Shown here: one piece after another, positions 6,654-8,840 of the stretch
Layout: the number at the start of each line of letters is the position of its first letter
Numbering within the stretch: position 1 is the first letter of the stretch
Assembly: GCA_946543025.1 (NCBI GenBank)
Contig: CAMNLN010000134.1
Coordinates: 1 to 8,840, forward strand
DNA: 8,840 nucleotides
Direction of reading: 5' to 3'
Source: an uncultured Verrucomicrobiota bacterium
GTDB taxonomy: Bacteria; Verrucomicrobiota; Kiritimatiellia; RFP12; UBA1067
Notes under the pieces: generated by a model
Database searches by the model: none
Seen by the model: only the letters and a program-made list of their open reading frames with translations
Told to the model about the DNA's origin: nothing
Made by a program: the position numbers and the translations under genes

Positions 6654-8840
6654 TCAACGAACGACCATCGCAAACCCGCCGATCACGGTCAGGGTCGCGG
6701 CATCGCTGAACGTCGCACTCGCCGGACCGATCGCCAGGACTTTGTAGGAGCCTGCATCGCCCGTCCCGAGATTCGTCAGCTCCAGCACCGGACCGGTCGC
6801 CTCCGGAATCGGCGCGCCGTCCTTGTACCACTGGTACGACGTCGCGCCTTCTGCGCTCGCGACGAAACGGACCGTCTGATGTATCTTTCCGCGCCGGCTG
6901 ATCGGCTGCGCGAAGAACATCAGCGGCTCGCCGTACTCCGACGGAACGACCGCCTTCGGACGGACGAAGACATAGAGCTTGTGATCCGTCCAATACTGGG
7001 CGTGCTGGAGGGCCGTCCAGTCCGCGCGGCTGGCGTCGTCCGTGAACGTCCCGATGCCGAAATCGAGCCAGCCGTTATTTCGGCCACCGAAGCGGTTGAT
7101 GGCGAACACCGTCTCGGCATTTTCCCAGCAATGCACCTGCATCGAGCCATAACCGTTGACGAGGGGATCGGCGACAGGTATATCATTGAAGTCAAAGGCA
7201 CCCCCGTTTCCGCCGATATCCGGAAGGCCTGTTCCGTAGGCGTAGTTGGATGACCAGAACTCGAGATTGCCCCTAAGGCCCGTTCCCGTTGTCAGCTTGG
7301 CGTTACTGACGGTCGTGCCCCAGACGTTCATGTTTGTCACCTGCCGCTGCCAGTAGATGCCGCTGCCGTAGTACGGAATGCCGAGCTGGTACGGATCGCT
7401 TGTGAACGCATCCATCGACACCCAGGTCCAGCACGACTTGCCCGTTCCCTTCTCCGTGAACGACACGCAGTACGCCACGCGGTCGAACGGACCGACATGG
7501 TCGCGCTCGTCAAGGTCGTAGTCGACGCCTCCGGCGAAAGAGGAGGCATACAGGTCCTTCACCTCGGCAAAGGTGAATCCGAGGACAGGACGATAGTCCG
7601 AGACCTCGCCGACGTTGGCCACGACTCCCTCCGGCAGCGTCAGGGCCGCGGGCACCGTCACGGCGGCCGCAAGTTCGGGAACGATGCCCGCAGACGTCCG
7701 GACCTGACGCAGCGTCACCGTGTGCACCGTGCCGGCGACCAGGTCGGGACGGGTGAAGGTCAGGCTGTCCGAACGAAGTGCGCGCACGCCCGAAACCGGC
7801 AGTCCGTCGAAAAGGACCTGCGTCTGGCTCTGTCCGTTCAGCGCGAAGTCCTCCGACAGGGAGACCGTCACGGTGCGTCCGTCGGTGCCGATCCGAGCCT
7901 TGCGGATCACCGGCGCACCTGGCTTCACGTAGATGTAGAGCTGGCGGACCTCGTAGTCGCCGCCGTTCGCGGTGTACGTGTAGTCCGTGTGTCCGTTGCC
8001 ATTGGGATCGTTGCCGATGCCGATGCCGATCTGACTATTGTTCCCGGCGTTGAACTTCGTGATGGACCACAGGGTCTCGCCCTTCCCGGCATTGTGGACC
8101 TGCATCGAACCATGGCCGCCCGCCGCCGTGTCGTACCCGCTGTCATCCCAGTCGAAGGCAAGTCCGGACCCGCCGACGTCACCAAAGGTCGTGTCCGGAG
8201 CGTAATTCGACGCCCAGAACTCGACGATGCCGCCAGCCGGGTAGTCGCCGGGCGTCACGGCGGGGGAGTTTGAACGTACGGTCAGGTTGGCGACTTTCTC
8301 CTTGATGAAGTATCCGCCCGTGGGAATGGCAAGCTGATCGACGTCCTGCGTGAACGCATCCATCGCCGTCCAGACCCAGACCGGATCCTCACCCGGCTTC
8401 TTCAGAAGCATGTAGTAGCCGATCCGGTCAAGGCTGCGTCCCGACAGCTTGAAGACCTTGCGGTTGTCGGCAATCAGGTACATGTTAAGCGTACAGTAGT
8501 CTTGATAGGAGATCGACATATTCGCGCCCAAATCCGTTGCTGCGACAAGCTCGAAGCCGGCCAGATCGGCCGAAGGAACCGTCCCGACAACCTGCTCGGA
8601 GCCGTACTTCTGCACAATGGCGGTCTTGTCCTGAGCGGAGAGGCCCGCATAATCCGGCTTGCCGAGACGCACGAGGACATAGAGCTTGCGCCGCGTCCAC
8701 CCCCCGGCATTCTCCTCGAATGTCCAGTCCGTCGCCGCGGTATTTCCGCCGACCTGCGGCCCGATGCCGATCCCGAGCTGGTTTCCGTCGTTGCCGAATC
8801 GGTTGATCGCCCACAGTGTCTGCTTCGCGCGATAGTTGTG
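6654..8840 (-). CDS. Secreted repeat protein with C-terminal Ig domain, N-terminus outside window
   Basis: The frame is open from the window edge (8840) to the stop at 6654, giving 728 residues. The apparent start at 8672 (a GTG) is inside the gene, because sequence before it continues a repeat unit. Order from the edge: partial unit A (residues ~1-66), full unit B (~95-309), an SbsA/Ig-like linker (~310-400), full unit C (~421-629), and an Ig-like domain (~639-720) with the typical SYQWYKDG, LTNLGTGDAGSYKV and LTV. The protein ends GGFAMVVR without a sorting signal or PEP-CTERM tail. Units share WxxMDAFT, EFWxSNY, GxGSMQVH, INRF/ITKF, GIG and LYVxVRP/LYIYVKP. I recall similar modules in secreted proteins of Kiritimatiellota/Lentisphaerae, but cannot name the family; no catalytic motif is visible. 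Binding of carbohydrate or of a surface is the likely role, perhaps with an enzyme domain upstream of the window. It is first in the visible part of the operon. Confidence 0.8.
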   Translation of the reverse strand, partial: HNYRAKQTLWAINRFGNDGNQLGIGIGPQVGGNTAATDWTFEENAGGWTRRKLYVLVRLGKPDYAGLSAQDKTAIVQKYGSEQVVGTVPSADLAGFELVAATDLGANMSISYQDYCTLNMYLIADNRKVFKLSGRSLDRIGYYMLLKKPGEDPVWVWTAMDAFTQDVDQLAIPTGGYFIKEKVANLTVRSNSPAVTPGDYPAGGIVEFWASNYAPDTTFGDVGGSGLAFDWDDSGYDTAAGGHGSMQVHNAGKGETLWSITKFNAGNNSQIGIGIGNDPNGNGHTDYTYTANGGDYEVRQLYIYVKPGAPVIRKARIGTDGRTVTVSLSEDFALNGQSQTQVLFDGLPVSGVRALRSDSLTFTRPDLVAGTVHTVTLRQVRTSAGIVPELAAAVTVPAALTLPEGVVANVGEVSDYRPVLGFTFAEVKDLYASSFAGGVDYDLDERDHVGPFDRVAYCVSFTEKGTGKSCWTWVSMDAFTSDPYQLGIPYYGSGIYWQRQVTNMNVWGTTVSNAKLTTGTGLRGNLEFWSSNYAYGTGLPDIGGNGGAFDFNDIPVADPLVNGYGSMQVHCWENAETVFAINRFGGRNNGWLDFGIGTFTDDASRADWTALQHAQYWTDHKLYVFVRPKAVVPSEYGEPLMFFAQPISRRGKIHQTVRFVASAEGATSYQWYKDGAPIPEATGPVLELTNLGTGDAGSYKVLAIGPASATFSDAATLTVIGGFAMVVR
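6681..6926 (-). other. C-terminal Ig-like domain of the repeat protein
   Basis: About 82 residues with the bacterial Ig_3-type pattern: VRFVASAEGATSYQWYKDG, then LELTNLGTGDAGSYKVLAIG and AATLTV. The core Trp and the DxGxYxV strand are visible. Such domains usually act as spacers or adhesive modules at the end of secreted enzymes. Confidence 0.75.
6954..7580 (-). repeat. Repeat unit C (~209 residues)
   Basis: A complete second copy: CWTWVSMDAFTSDPYQLGIP, EFWSSNYAYGTGLPDIGG, FDFNDIP, GYGSMQVHCWENAETVF, INRFGGRNNGWLDFGIG and LYVFVRPKA. The match to unit B is clear in protein but interrupted by small indels, so the copies are old rather than recent duplications. Confidence 0.8.
7638..7913 (-). 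other. SbsA/Ig-like linker domain between units B and C
   Basis: About 90 residues: APVIRKARIGTDGRTVTVSL, then SEDFALNG, VLFDGLPVSGV and VHTVTLRQVRT. The pattern of a TVTVSLSEDF strand, a variable-value strand and a final TVTLRQV strand resembles bacterial SbsA/Big_5-type Ig folds used as spacers in secreted proteins. This is pattern recognition only. Confidence 0.5.
7914..8558 (-). repeat. Repeat unit B (~215 residues)
   Basis: A complete copy of the protein-level repeat. It includes VWTAMDAFTQDVDQLAIP, EFWASNYAPDTTF, FDWDDSGYD, GHGSMQVHNAGKGETLW and LYIYVKPG. It follows unit A after only ~30 residues, with no Ig-like linker. Confidence 0.8.
8643..8840 (-). repeat. Repeat unit A (C-terminal part only)
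   Basis: It encodes the end of the repeat unit: TLWAINRFGNDGNQLGIGIG, then DWTFEENAGGWTRRKLYVLVR. This aligns with the ends of units B and C. The front of the unit lies beyond the window. Confidence 0.75.

Noticed and set aside
8670..8672. GTG at 8672 as the start of the repeat protein
   Set aside because: In-frame sequence upstream to the window edge encodes the end of another repeat unit, so this GTG is an internal Val codon.

Overview
The window looks like part of a carbohydrate-degradation gene cluster from a GC-rich bacterium, probably of the PVC group (Kiritimatiellota or another Verrucomicrobiota lineage) and possibly gut-associated. This placement is an inference. It rests on the pairing of GH92 and GH130 enzymes with a secreted protein built from large repeated beta-type domains, and on an unusual GH92 fused to a basic secretory protein (BSP) peptidase domain. 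There is no rRNA or other marker gene to fix the taxonomy.

All supported genes lie on the minus strand, so transcription runs from high to low coordinates. In order: (1) 8840-6654, a secreted-type repeat protein cut by the window edge, with two full and one partial copy of a ~210-residue unit, an Ig/SbsA-like linker and a C-terminal Ig domain; (2) 6609-5452, an exported GH130 mannoside hydrolase or phosphorylase; (3) 5422-3239, a canonical secreted GH92 alpha-mannosidase; (4) 3242-3105, a 45-codon ORF with a signal peptide, overlapping the GH92 stop codon and preceded by a strong ribosome binding site; (5) 3066-313, a divergent GH92 domain fused to a BSP metallopeptidase; (6) 316-260, an 18-codon ORF also overlapping the preceding stop; (7) 46-1, the first 15 codons of a TyrA-like prephenate dehydrogenase, which has its own sigma-70-like promoter.

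Genes 1-6 are spaced by 44 bases or less, or overlap, so they are probably one operon whose promoter lies outside the window. The exported enzymes form a coherent set: two alpha-mannosidases and a beta-mannoside-active GH130, plus a peptidase domain that could open up the protein part of a glycoprotein. Mannose-rich N-glycans, or yeast/plant mannoproteins, are the natural substrate guess. No transporter, SusC/SusD pair or regulator is visible.

The left 300 bases differ from the rest: about 51% GC against 65-70% in the operon, with housekeeping-like TyrA coding. The operon seems to end abruptly there, at a 10-codon signal-peptide-like start that runs into unrelated sequence. This could be the edge of an acquired or deleted segment. 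I found no RNA genes, CRISPR arrays, insertion sequences or convincing terminators.
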